Shown: piece by piece, positions 17,565 through 27,554 of the stretch
Position numbering within the stretch: position 1 is the stretch's first letter
Layout of the letters: each line of letters opens with the position of its first letter
From: AP-15 sp963738185
GTDB taxonomy: Bacteria > Pseudomonadota > Alphaproteobacteria > ATCC43930 > CGMCC-115725
NCBI GenBank assembly: GCA_963738185.1
Contig: CAVTVA010000003.1
Span: 2,108,001-2,172,000, forward strand
Direction: 5' to 3'
Length of the DNA: 64,000 nt
Notes under the pieces: model-generated
Seen by the model: the letters and a program-made list of their open reading frames with translations, nothing else
What the model was told of the DNA's origin: nothing
Database searches by the model: none
Made by a program: the position numbers and the translations under genes

Positions 17565-17641
17565 CGCCAGCGCCGCCGCGGGTGACAGCGGGGTCCTCTT
17601 TCGGCTATGGCTGAGAGACCGGGTCCGCCATTCGAAAGACC

Positions 17642-18313
17642 GTGCCGATGATGCCCAACCTGTCCGGACCGTCGCGCCCGCCCGCCTCGGGCGGCAAGCC
17701 CCGCCAGCTGGTGATCCTGCTGCACGGGCTGGGCGCCGACGGCAACGACCTGATCGGGCTCGCCCCCTATTGGGCGCCATTGCTGCCGCAGGCCGAGTTC
17801 CTGTCGCCGAACGCGCCTTTTCCGTGCGACATGGCGCCTTATGGCTATCAATGGTACAGCTCGCAGGATCGCAGCCCCGCGGCGCAGCTGGCCGGGGTGC
17901 GGGCGGCGGCGCCGATCCTCGACGCCTTTATCGACCAGGCGCTCCTGGAGCGCGGGCTCGACCCCGGCGCCTTGGCGCTGGTCGGCTTTTCGCAAGGCTC
18001 GGTCATGTCGCTCTATGTCGGGCCGCGCCGGGCGTCGCCGGTCGCCGGCATCGTCGCCTATTCGGGCCGGCTCGTCGCCCCGGAATTGCTGCCGTCCGAA
18101 TTGCGCTCGCGGCCGCCCGTCCTGGTGGTTCACGGCAGCGAAGACCCGCTTGTGCCGTTTGCCGCGCTGGCCGAGGCCGAAACCGGCCTTGGAGCGGCCG
18201 GCATCCCGGTCGAGAGCCTGACCTGCCCCGGTATCGGCCATTCGATCGACGAGCAAGGATTGCGGCGCGGCGGGCAATTTCTCAAGGCTGTTTTGGCGGA
18301 AACGCCGTCTTGA
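17642..18313 (+). CDS. Phospholipase/carboxylesterase family alpha/beta hydrolase
   Basis: 223-residue serine hydrolase of the Abhydrolase_2 type. The oxyanion segment is I-L-L-H-G-L-G-A-D-G-N-D, the nucleophile elbow G-F-S-Q-G-S, the acid S-E-D-P-L-V-P and the base G-I-G-H-S-I-D, giving a complete Ser-Asp-His triad. It has no signal peptide, so it is cytoplasmic. It hydrolyses short-chain esters or lysophospholipids in related proteins; the substrate is unknown. The 3' end overlaps the convergent TlpA-like gene by 32 bp. Confidence 0.9.
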   Translation: MPMMPNLSGPSRPPASGGKPRQLVILLHGLGADGNDLIGLAPYWAPLLPQAEFLSPNAPFPCDMAPYGYQWYSSQDRSPAAQLAGVRAAAPILDAFIDQALLERGLDPGALALVGFSQGSVMSLYVGPRRASPVAGIVAYSGRLVAPELLPSELRSRPPVLVVHGSEDPLVPFAALAEAETGLGAAGIPVESLTCPGIGHSIDEQGLRRGGQFLKAVLAETPS

Positions 18314-18869
18314 CTATGTCGCTCTCGCTCAGCAATGGGTCGATGATCGCCAGCATCTTGGGCGAATCCCATTTGGCCTCGCCGACCACGCGGCCCAGCA
18401 CCCGGCCGTTGCGGTCGATCAGAAAGCTGCTCGGCAGCCCGTCGACCTTGAACGCCTGCGCCACCGCGCTCTTCGGATCGAGATAGGTCTTGACCGCCTT
18501 GAGCCCGAGCTTGGCGACAAACGGGGCGACCGCCTTCTCGCCGCGAGTGTCCTCGGATATTGCCAGGATCGTGATCTTGTCGCCGAGCCGGGTCTGCAGC
18601 CGCTCCAACGACGGCATCTCGCGACGGCACGGCGCGCACCAGGTGGCCCACAAATTGACGATCACGACCTTGCCGGCGAAATCCGCAAGGTCGAATTTCT
18701 GCCCGGAGGCGTCGGCAAAGCTGACCTTGGGCGCCGGCGGCGGCGACGAATCCGGGATAAACACCCCAAGCGGCGGCGGATCGGATGCGGCAGCGACAGC
18801 TGGCGCGGCCAAACTAATACTCGGCAGCAGCAGAGCCAGAACCAAAAGGGCAGCACTGCCCGATCTCAT
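18282..18869 (-). CDS. TlpA-like thiol:disulfide oxidoreductase
   Basis: 195-residue exported thioredoxin-fold protein. It has an N-terminal signal sequence (L-L-V-L-A-L-L-L-P-S) with likely cleavage after A-V-A-A, and the redox motif W-C-A-P-C-R in L-W-A-T-W-C-A-P-C. The cis-Pro lies in G-L-P-S-S-F-L. Related proteins reduce periplasmic disulfides for cytochrome c or oxidase assembly. It is divergent from argH with a gap of about 33 bp, a gene order common in alphaproteobacteria. The ATG at 18869 was chosen because it begins the signal peptide. Confidence 0.9.
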   Translation of the reverse strand: MRSGSAALLVLALLLPSISLAAPAVAAASDPPPLGVFIPDSSPPPAPKVSFADASGQKFDLADFAGKVVIVNLWATWCAPCRREMPSLERLQTRLGDKITILAISEDTRGEKAVAPFVAKLGLKAVKTYLDPKSAVAQAFKVDGLPSSFLIDRNGRVLGRVVGEAKWDSPKMLAIIDPLLSESDIVKTAFPPKQP

Positions 18870-18902
18870 CGCCTTGTCCTCTTCCCGCCAGGGCAACAGC
18901 GC

Positions 18903-20315
18903 ATGACCGGGCGCGAAACTCCGGCGGAAGCCGCGCCGAATGCGCTATGGGGTGGGCGGTTCGCCGCCGGCCCAGCCGAGATCATGCGCCGCATCAACGC
19001 GTCGATCGGCTTTGACAAGCGCCTGTGGGCCGAGGACATCGCCGGCTCCGAGGCGCATTGCGCGATGCTGGTGGCGCAGAACATCCTGTCGCCGCAGGAT
19101 GGCGCGGCAATCGCCGAGGGTCTAGGGCAAATCCGCGCGGAGATCGAAAGCGGCCGCTTTGTCTTCAGCGACGCGCACGAAGACATCCATATGAACATCG
19201 AGGCGCGCCTCGCCGAACTGATCGGCCCGGCCGCCGGCCGCCTGCACACTGCGCGCTCGCGCAACGACCAGGTCGCGACCGATCTCAAGCTGTGGCTGCG
19301 CGCGGCGATCGACCGGCTCGACGCTGCGATGCAAGATTTGCAGCGCGCGCTGCTCGACCGCGCCGAGGCCGAAGCGGCGACGGTGATGCCCGGCTTCACC
19401 CATCTCCAGATCGCCCAGCCGGTGACCTTCGGCCACCATCTGATGGCCTATGTCGAGATGGTTGGGCGCGACCGCGGCCGGCTCGGCGATTGCCGGCGCC
19501 GGATGAACGAGTCGCCGCTCGGCGCCGCGGCGCTGGCCGGCACCGCGTTTCCGATCGACCGCGCGGCAACCGCGGCGGCGCTCGGCTTCGACCGGCCGGC
19601 GGCGAACTCGCTCGACGCCGTATCGGACCGCGATTTCGCGATCGAGTTTCTCGCCGCCGCAGCACTCGCCGGCACGCATCTGTCGCGTTTTGCCGAGGAG
19701 ATCGTGATCTGGTGCAGCGAGGCCTACGGCTTTGTCCGGCTCAGCGACGCCTTCACCACCGGCAGCTCGATCATGCCGCAAAAGCGCAACCCCGATGCGG
19801 CCGAGCTGGTCCGCGCCAAGACCGGCCGGCTCAACGGCGCGTTGGTCGCGCTATTGACGGTGATGAAGGGGCTGCCGCTCGCCTATGGCAAGGACATGCA
19901 GGAGGACAAGGTCCCGGTGTTCGAGGCCGCCGACGCTCTCGAGCTGTGCCTGGCCGCGGCAAGCGGGATGGTGCGCGACCTGCGGCCCGATCGCGCGCGC
20001 ATGCACGCAGCGGCCGGGCGCGGTTTCGCGACCGCGACCGACCTCGCCGACTGGCTGGTGCGCGTCGCCGGGCTGCCGTTTCGCCAAGCGCACCACGCGA
20101 CCGGCGCGATCGTCAAGCGCGCCGAGGCGCTCGGCTGCGCCCTCGCCGAGCTGCCGCTCGCCGAATTACAGAACGTCGAGCCGGCGATCACCGCCGCCGC
20201 TTACGACGTGCTCGACCCCGAACGGTCGGTCGCCAGCCGAACCAGCGATGGCGGCACCGCGCCGGAGCGCGTCCGCGCCGCGATCGCCGCGGCCCGGAAC
20301 GGGTATTTGGAATGA
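18903..20315 (+). CDS. argH: Argininosuccinate lyase
   Basis: 470-residue cytoplasmic enzyme of the fumarase/aspartase superfamily that splits argininosuccinate into arginine and fumarate. It starts with the typical L-W-G-G-R-F. The substrate-binding segment T-A-R-S-R-N-D-Q is present, and the signature G-S-S-I-M-P-Q-K-R-N-P-D holds the flexible catalytic Ser loop. Its stop overlaps the ATG of the lipoprotein gene (ATGA), beginning an apparent argH / lipoprotein / lysA / TIGR02302 operon. Confidence 0.96.
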   Translation: MTGRETPAEAAPNALWGGRFAAGPAEIMRRINASIGFDKRLWAEDIAGSEAHCAMLVAQNILSPQDGAAIAEGLGQIRAEIESGRFVFSDAHEDIHMNIEARLAELIGPAAGRLHTARSRNDQVATDLKLWLRAAIDRLDAAMQDLQRALLDRAEAEAATVMPGFTHLQIAQPVTFGHHLMAYVEMVGRDRGRLGDCRRRMNESPLGAAALAGTAFPIDRAATAAALGFDRPAANSLDAVSDRDFAIEFLAAAALAGTHLSRFAEEIVIWCSEAYGFVRLSDAFTTGSSIMPQKRNPDAAELVRAKTGRLNGALVALLTVMKGLPLAYGKDMQEDKVPVFEAADALELCLAAASGMVRDLRPDRARMHAAAGRGFATATDLADWLVRVAGLPFRQAHHATGAIVKRAEALGCALAELPLAELQNVEPAITAAAYDVLDPERSVASRTSDGGTAPERVRAAIAAARNGYLE

Positions 20316-20551
20316 CCGCGTGCCGGCGCCTTTCGATGACGCACCGGGGGTCTCTCCCTCGCCCCGCTCGCGGGGAGAGGGTCGGGGTGAGGGGCGGTCG
20401 CGCCACCTCCGCGGCACGGCAATTTGGCAGCCTCGCCTTTACCATCCTGATCCTGCTTGCGCCGGCGTTGACCGGCTGCGGCAAAAAGGATGCGCCGCTG
20501 CCGCCGCCGGGCGCCCCCAGCACCTATCCGCTGCCCTACCCGCGTGAGTGA
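20312..20551 (+). CDS. Small lipoprotein of the argH-lysA locus (LptM-like)
   Basis: 79-residue frame ending in a hydrophobic helix and the lipobox A-L-T-G-C (Cys56), followed by G-K-K-D-A-P-L-P-P-P-G and a Pro-rich tail. Short C-G-K/R-K-x-P-x-x-P-P lipoproteins are regularly found between argH and lysA in proteobacteria and resemble LptM/YifL, an LptD assembly factor. The first ~35 codons are unusual because a G+C-rich palindromic repeat runs through them, so the original start may be later, for example the GTG at 20387. The last bases overlap lysA. Confidence 0.75.
   Translation: MTACRRLSMTHRGSLPRPARGERVGVRGGRATSAARQFGSLAFTILILLAPALTGCGKKDAPLPPPGAPSTYPLPYPRE
20350..20398. repeat. Palindromic G+C-rich repeat inside the lipoprotein 5' end
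   Basis: Sequence of the type CTCTCCCTCGCCCC...GGGGAGAGGGTCGGGGTGAG, a hairpin-forming family normally intergenic in alphaproteobacteria. Here it lies within the first 30 codons of the lipoprotein frame and is read as P-R-P-A-R-G-E-R-V-G-V-R-G-G. It may have moved the functional start codon downstream. Confidence 0.65.
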
Positions 20552-21848
20552 GTTTTTCGCCCATCGCGGCGGCGAGCTGCACGTCGAGGAAGTCGCGATC
20601 CAGCAGATCGCGGCGGCAGTCGAAACCCCTTTTTACGTCTACTCGGCCGCCGGGTTTGCCGCCGCATACCGCGCCTTTGCCGACGCGTTCGCTGCCCAGC
20701 GCGCGCTGATCTGCTACGCGGTCAAAGCCAATTCGAACCTCGCCGTGCTGCGCCTGTTCGCCGGTCTCGGGGCCGGCGCCGACGTCGTCTCCGAGGGCGA
20801 GCTGCGGCGGGCGCTGGCCGCCGGCGTGCCGCCGGAGCGCATCGTTTTCTCCGGGGTCGGCAAAACCGCCGAGGAAATGGCGGCCGCGCTCGCCGCCGGG
20901 CTCCATCAGATCAATGTCGAGTCGGTGCCGGAGCTGCACCGGCTGAGCGCGGTCGCAACCCAGCTCGGGCGGACCGCGCCGGTGACGCTGCGGGTCAATC
21001 CCGACGTCGATGCGCTGACCCACGCCAAAATCGCCACCGGCAAGAAGGAGAACAAGTTCGGCATCGATTTCGGCGAGGCGGCGGCGGCCTATCGCTTGGC
21101 CGCCGCGCTGCCCGGCATCGCACCCTTGGGGCTCGCCGTGCATATCGGATCGCAGCTCCTCGACCTCGCTCCGTACCGGCGGGCGTTCAGCCGAGTAGCG
21201 CAGCTTGTGCGCGAGCTGCGGGCGAGCGGGCTCGCCGTTTCCCGGGTCGATCTCGGCGGCGGCGTCGGCATCCGCTACCGCGACGAAGTCCCGCCCGCGG
21301 CTGCGGATTATGCCAAATTGGTCGACGAGATTTTCGCTCCGCTCGACCTCGCCGTGACGCTCGAGCCGGGGCGGGCGCTGGCCGGCCCGGCGGGGCTCCT
21401 CGTCGCCAAAGTCCTCTACGTCAAAAAGGGGACGGACAAGCGCTTTGTGATCCTCGACGCGGCGATGAACGACCTGATCCGCCCGGCGCTCTACGACGCC
21501 TGGCACGACCTCGTGACGGTCAGGCTGCCGGCGCCGGCGGCGCTGCTCACGCCGGCGGATGTGGTCGGCCCGGTGTGTGAAACCGGCGACACCTTTGCCG
21601 TCGATCGCGCGCTGCCGCCGCTGGAATCGGGCGATCTGGTCGCCTTTACCGCGGCCGGGGCGTACGGGGCGGTCATGAGCTCGACCTACAACAGCCGCCC
21701 CCTGGTGCCGGAGGTCATGGTGGCCGGCGACCGTTTCGCCGTCATTCGGGCGCGACCGAGCTATGAGGCGATGCTGTCGCTCGATACAATCCCGGACTGG
21801 CTCGATGCTGTCGCCCCCGATTTGGCGCGCAAGCGAGGTGCCATATGA
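20544..21848 (+). CDS. lysA: Diaminopimelate decarboxylase
   Basis: 434-residue PLP-dependent fold-III decarboxylase that makes lysine from meso-diaminopimelate. The PLP lysine lies in C-Y-A-V-K-A-N-S-N. The phosphate-binding Gly-rich loops are H-I-G-S-Q and D-L-G-G-G-V-G. The active-site Cys/Asp region is G-P-V-C-E-T-G-D-T, and the C-terminal tyrosine motif is Y-N-S-R. The GTG at 20544 is chosen because homology begins with V-S-E-F-F-A-H-R-G; it overlaps the upstream lipoprotein gene by 8 bp. The stop overlaps the next gene (ATGA). Confidence 0.95.
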   Translation: MSEFFAHRGGELHVEEVAIQQIAAAVETPFYVYSAAGFAAAYRAFADAFAAQRALICYAVKANSNLAVLRLFAGLGAGADVVSEGELRRALAAGVPPERIVFSGVGKTAEEMAAALAAGLHQINVESVPELHRLSAVATQLGRTAPVTLRVNPDVDALTHAKIATGKKENKFGIDFGEAAAAYRLAAALPGIAPLGLAVHIGSQLLDLAPYRRAFSRVAQLVRELRASGLAVSRVDLGGGVGIRYRDEVPPAAADYAKLVDEIFAPLDLAVTLEPGRALAGPAGLLVAKVLYVKKGTDKRFVILDAAMNDLIRPALYDAWHDLVTVRLPAPAALLTPADVVGPVCETGDTFAVDRALPPLESGDLVAFTAAGAYGAVMSSTYNSRPLVPEVMVAGDRFAVIRARPSYEAMLSLDTIPDWLDAVAPDLARKRGAI

Positions 21849-24349
21849 CCGATCGCTCGGCCGATCCGCAGACCCCGTTGGCGATGCGCCTGCGTCTGCG
21901 CCTCGCCCGCGCCGCGCTGTTGTGGGAGCGGGTCTGGCCTAGATGCTGGCCGGCGCTGGCGGTGCTCGGCCTGTTTTTGATCCTGGCGCTGTTCGACCTG
22001 CTGCCGCTCTTGCCCGGAGCCGCCCATGGCGCGCTGCTGCTGGCGTTTGGCGCCGCCTTTCTGCTCGCGCTCGCGGCGGCGTTTCGCGATGTGGCTGTTC
22101 CGGAAAATGGTGCGGCTCGGCGCCGCATCGAGCAGGCGAGCGGGCTCGCCCATCGCCCGCTGCAAGCGCTTGCCGACCGGCCGAGCGCTCCGCTCGACGT
22201 GCCGGCGACACAACTGTGGGAGGCGCACCGGCAGCGCATGGCGGCGGCGGCGCGTCGGCTGCGGGTCGGCTGGCCGGCGGCCGGGCTTGCCGCCCGCGAC
22301 CCGTGCGGCCTGCGCGCGCTATTGGCGATGCTGCTGCTGCTCGGCGCGGTCGATGCCGGCGGCGATTGGCGCGACCGGCTGCTGCGCGCGGTCACGCCGG
22401 ACCTCGAGGGCGGGGCTCCGGCGCTGGCCGCCAGCCTCGACATCTGGGTGACGCCGCCCGAATACACCGGGCTGCCGCCGCAATTCCTGCGGCCCGACAA
22501 CCGGCAAACGGTTCGCATCCCGATCGGCAGCAAGCTCTTGGCCCAAGTTCATGGCGGAGGCTCGGCGCCGCGTCTGGCGATCGACGGCAACGGCCGCGAC
22601 TTCGAGACGATCGACAAACAGGATTTCCGCGCCCAGGCAGTACTGAAGAGGGCCAAACGGATCGTGGTGTCGCAGGACGGGGACGCGCTCGGCAGCTGGC
22701 GGGTCGAAATCATCCCCGACCACCCGCCCTCGGTCGCATTCGCCAAGCCGCCCGAAGCGACGGTGCGGCAGGCGCTGCGCATCGACTACCGCGCCGGCGA
22801 CGATTACGGCGTCGAGAAGGTGACGGCGGTGATCCGGCGCGAGGACACCAAAACAAGCGCCGAGCGCGGGAGTAAGCGGGCCGAGGCAATAACCCTCGAT
22901 CTGCCGCTGCCGGGGCTGCATCTCAAACACGCGCAGGCGACCAGCTATCACGACCTGACCTCGTCACCCTGGGCCGGGCTGCCGGTCGAGATCCGCCTCG
23001 TCGCCACCGACGCGCTAGGCCAAACCGGGCTCAGCGAGCCGGTGCGGCTAAAGTTGCCCGAGCGCGTGTTTCACAACCCTGTGGCGCGGGCGATCGTCGA
23101 GCAGCGCAAGGAGCTGGCGATCGACCCTGGCTCGCGCGAGCCGGTGGCCGAGATCCTCGGCGATCTGCGCTCGCGCCCGCAGCTCTACGATAACGACGAC
23201 ATGGCGTTTCTGGGGTTGCGCGTCGCCGAGGAGCGGCTGCGGCTCAACCATGACGCGGCCTCGATCGCGCAGGTCCAGCAGCTGCTGTGGGATTTGGCGC
23301 TGCGCATCGAGGACGGCCACGCGGCATTGGCGCAGACCGAGCTGCGCCGGCTCGAGCGCCAATTGCAGGATGCGCTGGCGAAGGGTGCGCCGGACCAGGA
23401 AATCGATCGCCTGACGAGCGAGCTGAAGCAGGCGCTCGACCGCTATCTGCGGGCAATGGCCGAGAACATGGCGCGCCATCCCGATCAGAACCGGCCGCCG
23501 CTCAACCCGTCGCAGACGCTCAGCAGCCACGAGCTCGAGCGTATGCTCGACCGCGCCCGCGAGCTGGCGATGAATGGGGCGCGCGATCAGGCGCGCCAGC
23601 TCTTGGCGCAATTGCAGAACATGCTGGAAAACATGCGCATGGCGGGGCCGGGGCAGATGCAGCCTCAGGCGTCCGGCGAGGCGCAGCAGATGATGCAGGG
23701 CATGCAGCAGATGATGCAGCGCCAGCAGCAACTGCTCGATCGCAGCTTCCGTGCCGAGCAGAACGCCGAGCAGGCGCTGCAAGGGCGGCAGGCACAGCAA
23801 GGGCGGATGGGAATCCCCGGCGACCAGGACAGCGGGCAGCCCGGTGGGACCGCCGATATGGGCAATGCCGCCGGGCAGCAGGAAGGGTTGCGCCAGGCGC
23901 TTGGCGAGATGATGCGCCGCATGGGTGACGGGCTCGGCGGCATTCCAGAGCCGCTGGGTCGCGCCGAGCGGGCGATGAACCGGGCCACCCAAGCGTTGCG
24001 CGGCGGGCAGCCGGGCGACGCGATCGCCCCGCAGACCGATGCGCTCGATCAGCTGCAGCAGGCAGCTCGCCAATTCGCGCAGCAAATGCAGCGCCTGCTC
24101 GGCAACGCGCCGGGCGAGCCGGCGGATGACCGGTCCGGCGAGGGGCGACGCGATGGGATCGAGCGCGACCCGCTCGGCCGGCCGATGGCGAATGACGGCG
24201 CCTACGACACCGGCGACGTCAAAATCCCGGATAAGAGCAAGTTGCAGAAGGCGCACGAAATCCTCGACGAGCTGCGCCGCCGCGCCGGCGAGCGCGACCG
24301 CCCGGAGCTCGAGCGCGATTACATCGACCGCCTGCTGCACCAATTCTGA
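21845..24349 (+). CDS. TIGR02302/DUF4175 family membrane protein
   Basis: 834-residue protein. It has two N-terminal transmembrane helices (about 36-57 and 62-80) and a third hydrophobic stretch near 160-175, then a large soluble region with V-T-P-P-E-Y-T-G. The C-terminal third is Gln/Met-rich (Q-Q-M-M-Q-G-M-Q-Q-M-M-Q) and ends in Leu/Arg-rich helices with E-R-D-Y-I-D-R-L-L. This architecture is that of the alphaproteobacterial TIGR02302 family, whose function is not established. The ATGA overlap with lysA indicates coupling. The low-complexity Gln region is likely disordered or coiled coil. Confidence 0.88.
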   Translation: MTDRSADPQTPLAMRLRLRLARAALLWERVWPRCWPALAVLGLFLILALFDLLPLLPGAAHGALLLAFGAAFLLALAAAFRDVAVPENGAARRRIEQASGLAHRPLQALADRPSAPLDVPATQLWEAHRQRMAAAARRLRVGWPAAGLAARDPCGLRALLAMLLLLGAVDAGGDWRDRLLRAVTPDLEGGAPALAASLDIWVTPPEYTGLPPQFLRPDNRQTVRIPIGSKLLAQVHGGGSAPRLAIDGNGRDFETIDKQDFRAQAVLKRAKRIVVSQDGDALGSWRVEIIPDHPPSVAFAKPPEATVRQALRIDYRAGDDYGVEKVTAVIRREDTKTSAERGSKRAEAITLDLPLPGLHLKHAQATSYHDLTSSPWAGLPVEIRLVATDALGQTGLSEPVRLKLPERVFHNPVARAIVEQRKELAIDPGSREPVAEILGDLRSRPQLYDNDDMAFLGLRVAEERLRLNHDAASIAQVQQLLWDLALRIEDGHAALAQTELRRLERQLQDALAKGAPDQEIDRLTSELKQALDRYLRAMAENMARHPDQNRPPLNPSQTLSSHELERMLDRARELAMNGARDQARQLLAQLQNMLENMRMAGPGQMQPQASGEAQQMMQGMQQMMQRQQQLLDRSFRAEQNAEQALQGRQAQQGRMGIPGDQDSGQPGGTADMGNAAGQQEGLRQALGEMMRRMGDGLGGIPEPLGRAERAMNRATQALRGGQPGDAIAPQTDALDQLQQAARQFAQQMQRLLGNAPGEPADDRSGEGRRDGIERDPLGRPMANDGAYDTGDVKIPDKSKLQKAHEILDELRRRAGERDRPELERDYIDRLLHQF

Positions 24350-24464
24350 CCAACGCTTCGGCCACTCCGAGCTTTTCAAGCGGCTACGATTTACCTGAAC
24401 CAAGAACCACCGGTCCGGGCCACACACCGATGCGCTGCGGCCTGCCTTGTCGGGCAAAAGCTGG

Positions 24465-26565
24465 TCAGGTCAGAAGCTTGTCCGCTGTGATGGGCAGGTC
24501 GCGGACGCGGATGCCGGTCGCGTGCCAGGCGGCATTGGCGATGGCGGCGGCGGCGCCGACGATGCCGATCTCGCCGATGCCGCGCGAGCCCATCGGGTTG
24601 GAATGCGGATCGGCCTCGTCGAGCCAGATCGCATCCAGATCGACGATATCGGCATTGGCGGCGATGTGGTACTCGGCGAAGTCGTGCGTCACGACGTGGC
24701 CAAAGCGCGCGTCCAGCACGCTCTCTTCCAGCAGCGCCATCGACAGCCCCATGGTCATCCCGCCGATAAACTGCGATCGCGCCGTGCGCGGATTGATGAT
24801 CCGCCCGGCCGAGAACACGCCGAGCATCCGCGCCACGCGGATTTCCCCGGTGTCCTGATGCACCTGCACCTCGGCGAATTGCGCGCCGAAGGAATCCATC
24901 GCGAAGTGCTGCTCGTCGGGGTTCTCCGGCATCTGCGCGGAGGTTTGCGCACCCTCGGCCGGGTCTTCGCCGTGCTCGGCGCGGAAGGCGCGCGCCGCGG
25001 CGACGATCGCCGAGCCCCAGGAAGTGATGCCGCTCGACCCGCCTTCGACCGAGGCGCTGGGCTGGTCCGTGTCGCCGATTTCCATCCGGACCGCCTCGAC
25101 CGGGCATCGCAGCGCGTCGGCGGCGATCTGGGTCAGCGCCGTCCAGGTGCCGGTGCCGATATCGGCGGCGCCGATCCTGACCGCATAGCGCCGGTCCGCC
25201 CCGAAGCGGATCGTCGCGACCGAGCCGGGCAGCGCGTAACGCGGATAGGTGGAGCTGGCGACGCCGATGCCGATGAGCCAGCCGTCACGCCGGCGGATGC
25301 GCAGGCGTCGGATCGCGCTGTTCCCAGCCAAACCGGCGCGCACCTTCGCGCAGGCAGCCGATCAGGTTGCGGCCGGACCAGGGCTTGCCGGATTGGGGAT
25401 CGGTCTTCGGCTCGTTGCGCACGCGCAGCTCGATCGGGTCGAGCCCGCAGGCGACGGCGAGCTCGTCCATCGCCACCTCGCCTGCAAACATGCCCGGCGT
25501 TTCGCCCGGCGCGCGCATCCAGGACGGCACCGGCACATCCAATGCCGCCAGCCGGTGGGTGGTGCGCCGGTTCGGCGCGGCGTACATGATCCGCGTCGGC
25601 ACCGCCGCCTGCTCGGCGAATTCCCGGACCCGCGAGGTCTGCCCGATCACGTCGTGGACGATCGCGATCAGCCGGCCGTCGCGATCGGCGCCGAGCCGGA
25701 TGCGCTGGATGGTCGGCGTGCGGTAGCCGGCGACAGCGAACATCTGCTGACGGGTCAGCGTGAATTTGACCGGCCGGCCCGGAACCGCCTGGGCGGCGAG
25801 GCAGGCGAGCGCGTTGTGCGCGTGCGCCTCCCCCTTCGAGCCGAAGCCGCCGCCGACATAGGGGGCGATGACGCGAATTCTTTCCGGGTCCAGGCCGAAC
25901 AGCGACGCCAATGTCGTCCGCACCGAATGCGCGCCCTGTGTCGAATCGTAGAGCGTGAACCGGTCATCCTTCCAGATGGCGACGGTGGTGTGCGTCTCCA
26001 TCGGATTGTTGTGCTCCATCGGCGTGGTGTAGGTATGGTCGATCGTGACCGCGGCGGATCGCAGCGCCGCATCGGCATCGCCCTTCTCGGTGTCGGTCGG
26101 ATAGCCGCCGTTCACCTGTTTTGGGGCGTATAGATCGGCGCGGTCGGCGCGCAGCCCGGCATCGTGCGGCTGCTCGGCGTAGCGCACCCGCACCAGGCCC
26201 GCCGCCTGCACGGCGACCTCCGGGCTTTCTGCGATCACCGCGCCGACAAACTGGCCGCGAAAGCCGATCTCGCCCGATTGCAGCACCCACAACTCCTTGT
26301 TCTCATCGGAGGCGAGCCGGGGCGCGTTCTCGTGCGTGATGACGGCGATGACGCCCTGCAGCGCCTTCGCCGCCTCGACATCGATGGATGCGATCCTGCC
26401 GCGCGCGATCGTGGCCTGCACCGCATACAAATAGAGCGGATCGGGGAGGGCTTGCTCATAGGCATAGGGGGCGGTGCCGGTGAGCTTGGCGGGTCCCTCG
26501 ATGCGCTCCAGCGGCAAGCCGATCGCACGGATTTCCAGCGGGGCATTCGACAGCGACGCGCTCAT
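24465..26565 (-). pseudogene. PaoC/XdhB-like molybdopterin-binding oxidase subunit, frameshifted
   Basis: Large subunit of a xanthine dehydrogenase-family oxidase, about 700 residues in two frames. The 5' part (26565 down to 25285) holds the N-domain and the molybdopterin segments (Y-V-G-G-G-F-G-S-K-G, then R-A-P-G-E-T-P-G). The 3' part (from about 25290 to 24465) continues with R-D-G-W-L-I-G-I-G-V-A-S-S and ends with the catalytic-Glu region G-S-R-G-I-G-E-I-G. The switch fits one extra G in the GCCGGCG run at about 25288-25296, immediately before a TGA. The start overlaps the FAD-subunit gene (ATGA). It is a pseudogene if the indel is real; otherwise an intact paoC. Confidence 0.8.
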
Positions 26566-27554
26566 GGCGATGCCTCCGCGCTCAGCTCGCGCAGCACGGC
26601 GACCAGCGTGTTGCGCGCCATCTTCACCTTGAATGCATTGCCGTCGAGGGGAAGCGCCGGGGCCAATTCGGCGTCCGCGGCCCGGCCGAAGCTTTCCACC
26701 GTCGCCGGTGCGCCGCGCAGCGCTGCCTCCGCCTGGGTGGCTCGCCATGGCTTGTGCGCCACCCCGCCCAGCGCAATCCGCACATCGCGCACCGCGCCGT
26801 CCTCGATGTTGACCGCGGCCGCCACCGAGACCAGCGCGAAGGCGTAGGAGGCGCGATCGCGCACCTTGCGGTAGGCCGAGCGGGCGGCGAAGGGGAGTGC
26901 CGGCAGCTCAACGGCGGTGATCAGCTCGCCATGCTGCAGCACCGTGTCCCGGTCCGGCGCGTCGCCGGGCAGGCGGTGGAAATCGACCAGCCCGATGCGG
27001 CGCTCCCCCGCTTTGCCGAGCACGACGACGGTGGCGTCCAGCGCGGCCATAGCCACCGCCATGTCGGACGGGTGCACGGCGACGCAATGTTCCGACGCGC
27101 CGAGGATCGCGTGGTAGCGCGTGTAGCCGCCGACCGCCGAGCAGCCGGTGCCGGGCTCGCGCTTGTTGCAGGGCGTGGTGACATCCTGGAAGTACACGCA
27201 GCGCGTCCGCTGCAGCAGGTTCCCGCCGGTGGTCGCGAGGTTGCGCAACTGCCCCGAAGCGCCGGCCAGCAACGCCTGCGACAGCACCGGGTATCGCGCC
27301 CGGATCAGCCGGTGCGCGGCAAGGTCGCTGTTGCGGACGTTCGCGCCAATCCGCACGCTGCCATCCGGCAGCTCCTCGATGCGGTCGAGGGGCAGCCCTG
27401 TGACATCGACCAACAGGTCGGGGCTCGCCACCCCCAGCCGCATGTGATCGACGAGGTTGGTGCCGCCGCCGAGGAACATCGCGGACGGCCGGCCGGCAAC
27501 GGCGGCAACCGCGCCGGCGGCATCAGCCGCGCGCTCGTATGCGAACGGGTTCAT
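26562..27554 (-). CDS. PaoB-like FAD-binding oxidase subunit with extra Fe-S site
   Basis: 330-residue FAD_binding_5/CO-dehydrogenase flavoprotein-type subunit. FAD motifs are F-L-G-G-G-T-N-L and T-T-G-G-N-L-L-Q. The segment R-C-V-Y-F-Q-D, P-C-N-K-R-E-P-G-T-G-C is the cysteine set that binds an additional [4Fe-4S] cluster in E. coli PaoB and its relatives, which separates this enzyme from ordinary xanthine dehydrogenases. Expected role: electron transfer from the molybdenum subunit to acceptor during aldehyde oxidation. ATGA overlaps on both sides show coupling. It is intact, unlike both partner genes. Confidence 0.9.
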   Translation of the reverse strand: MNPFAYERAADAAGAVAAVAGRPSAMFLGGGTNLVDHMRLGVASPDLLVDVTGLPLDRIEELPDGSVRIGANVRNSDLAAHRLIRARYPVLSQALLAGASGQLRNLATTGGNLLQRTRCVYFQDVTTPCNKREPGTGCSAVGGYTRYHAILGASEHCVAVHPSDMAVAMAALDATVVVLGKAGERRIGLVDFHRLPGDAPDRDTVLQHGELITAVELPALPFAARSAYRKVRDRASYAFALVSVAAAVNIEDGAVRDVRIALGGVAHKPWRATQAEAALRGAPATVESFGRAADAELAPALPLDGNAFKVKMARNTLVAVLRELSAEASP

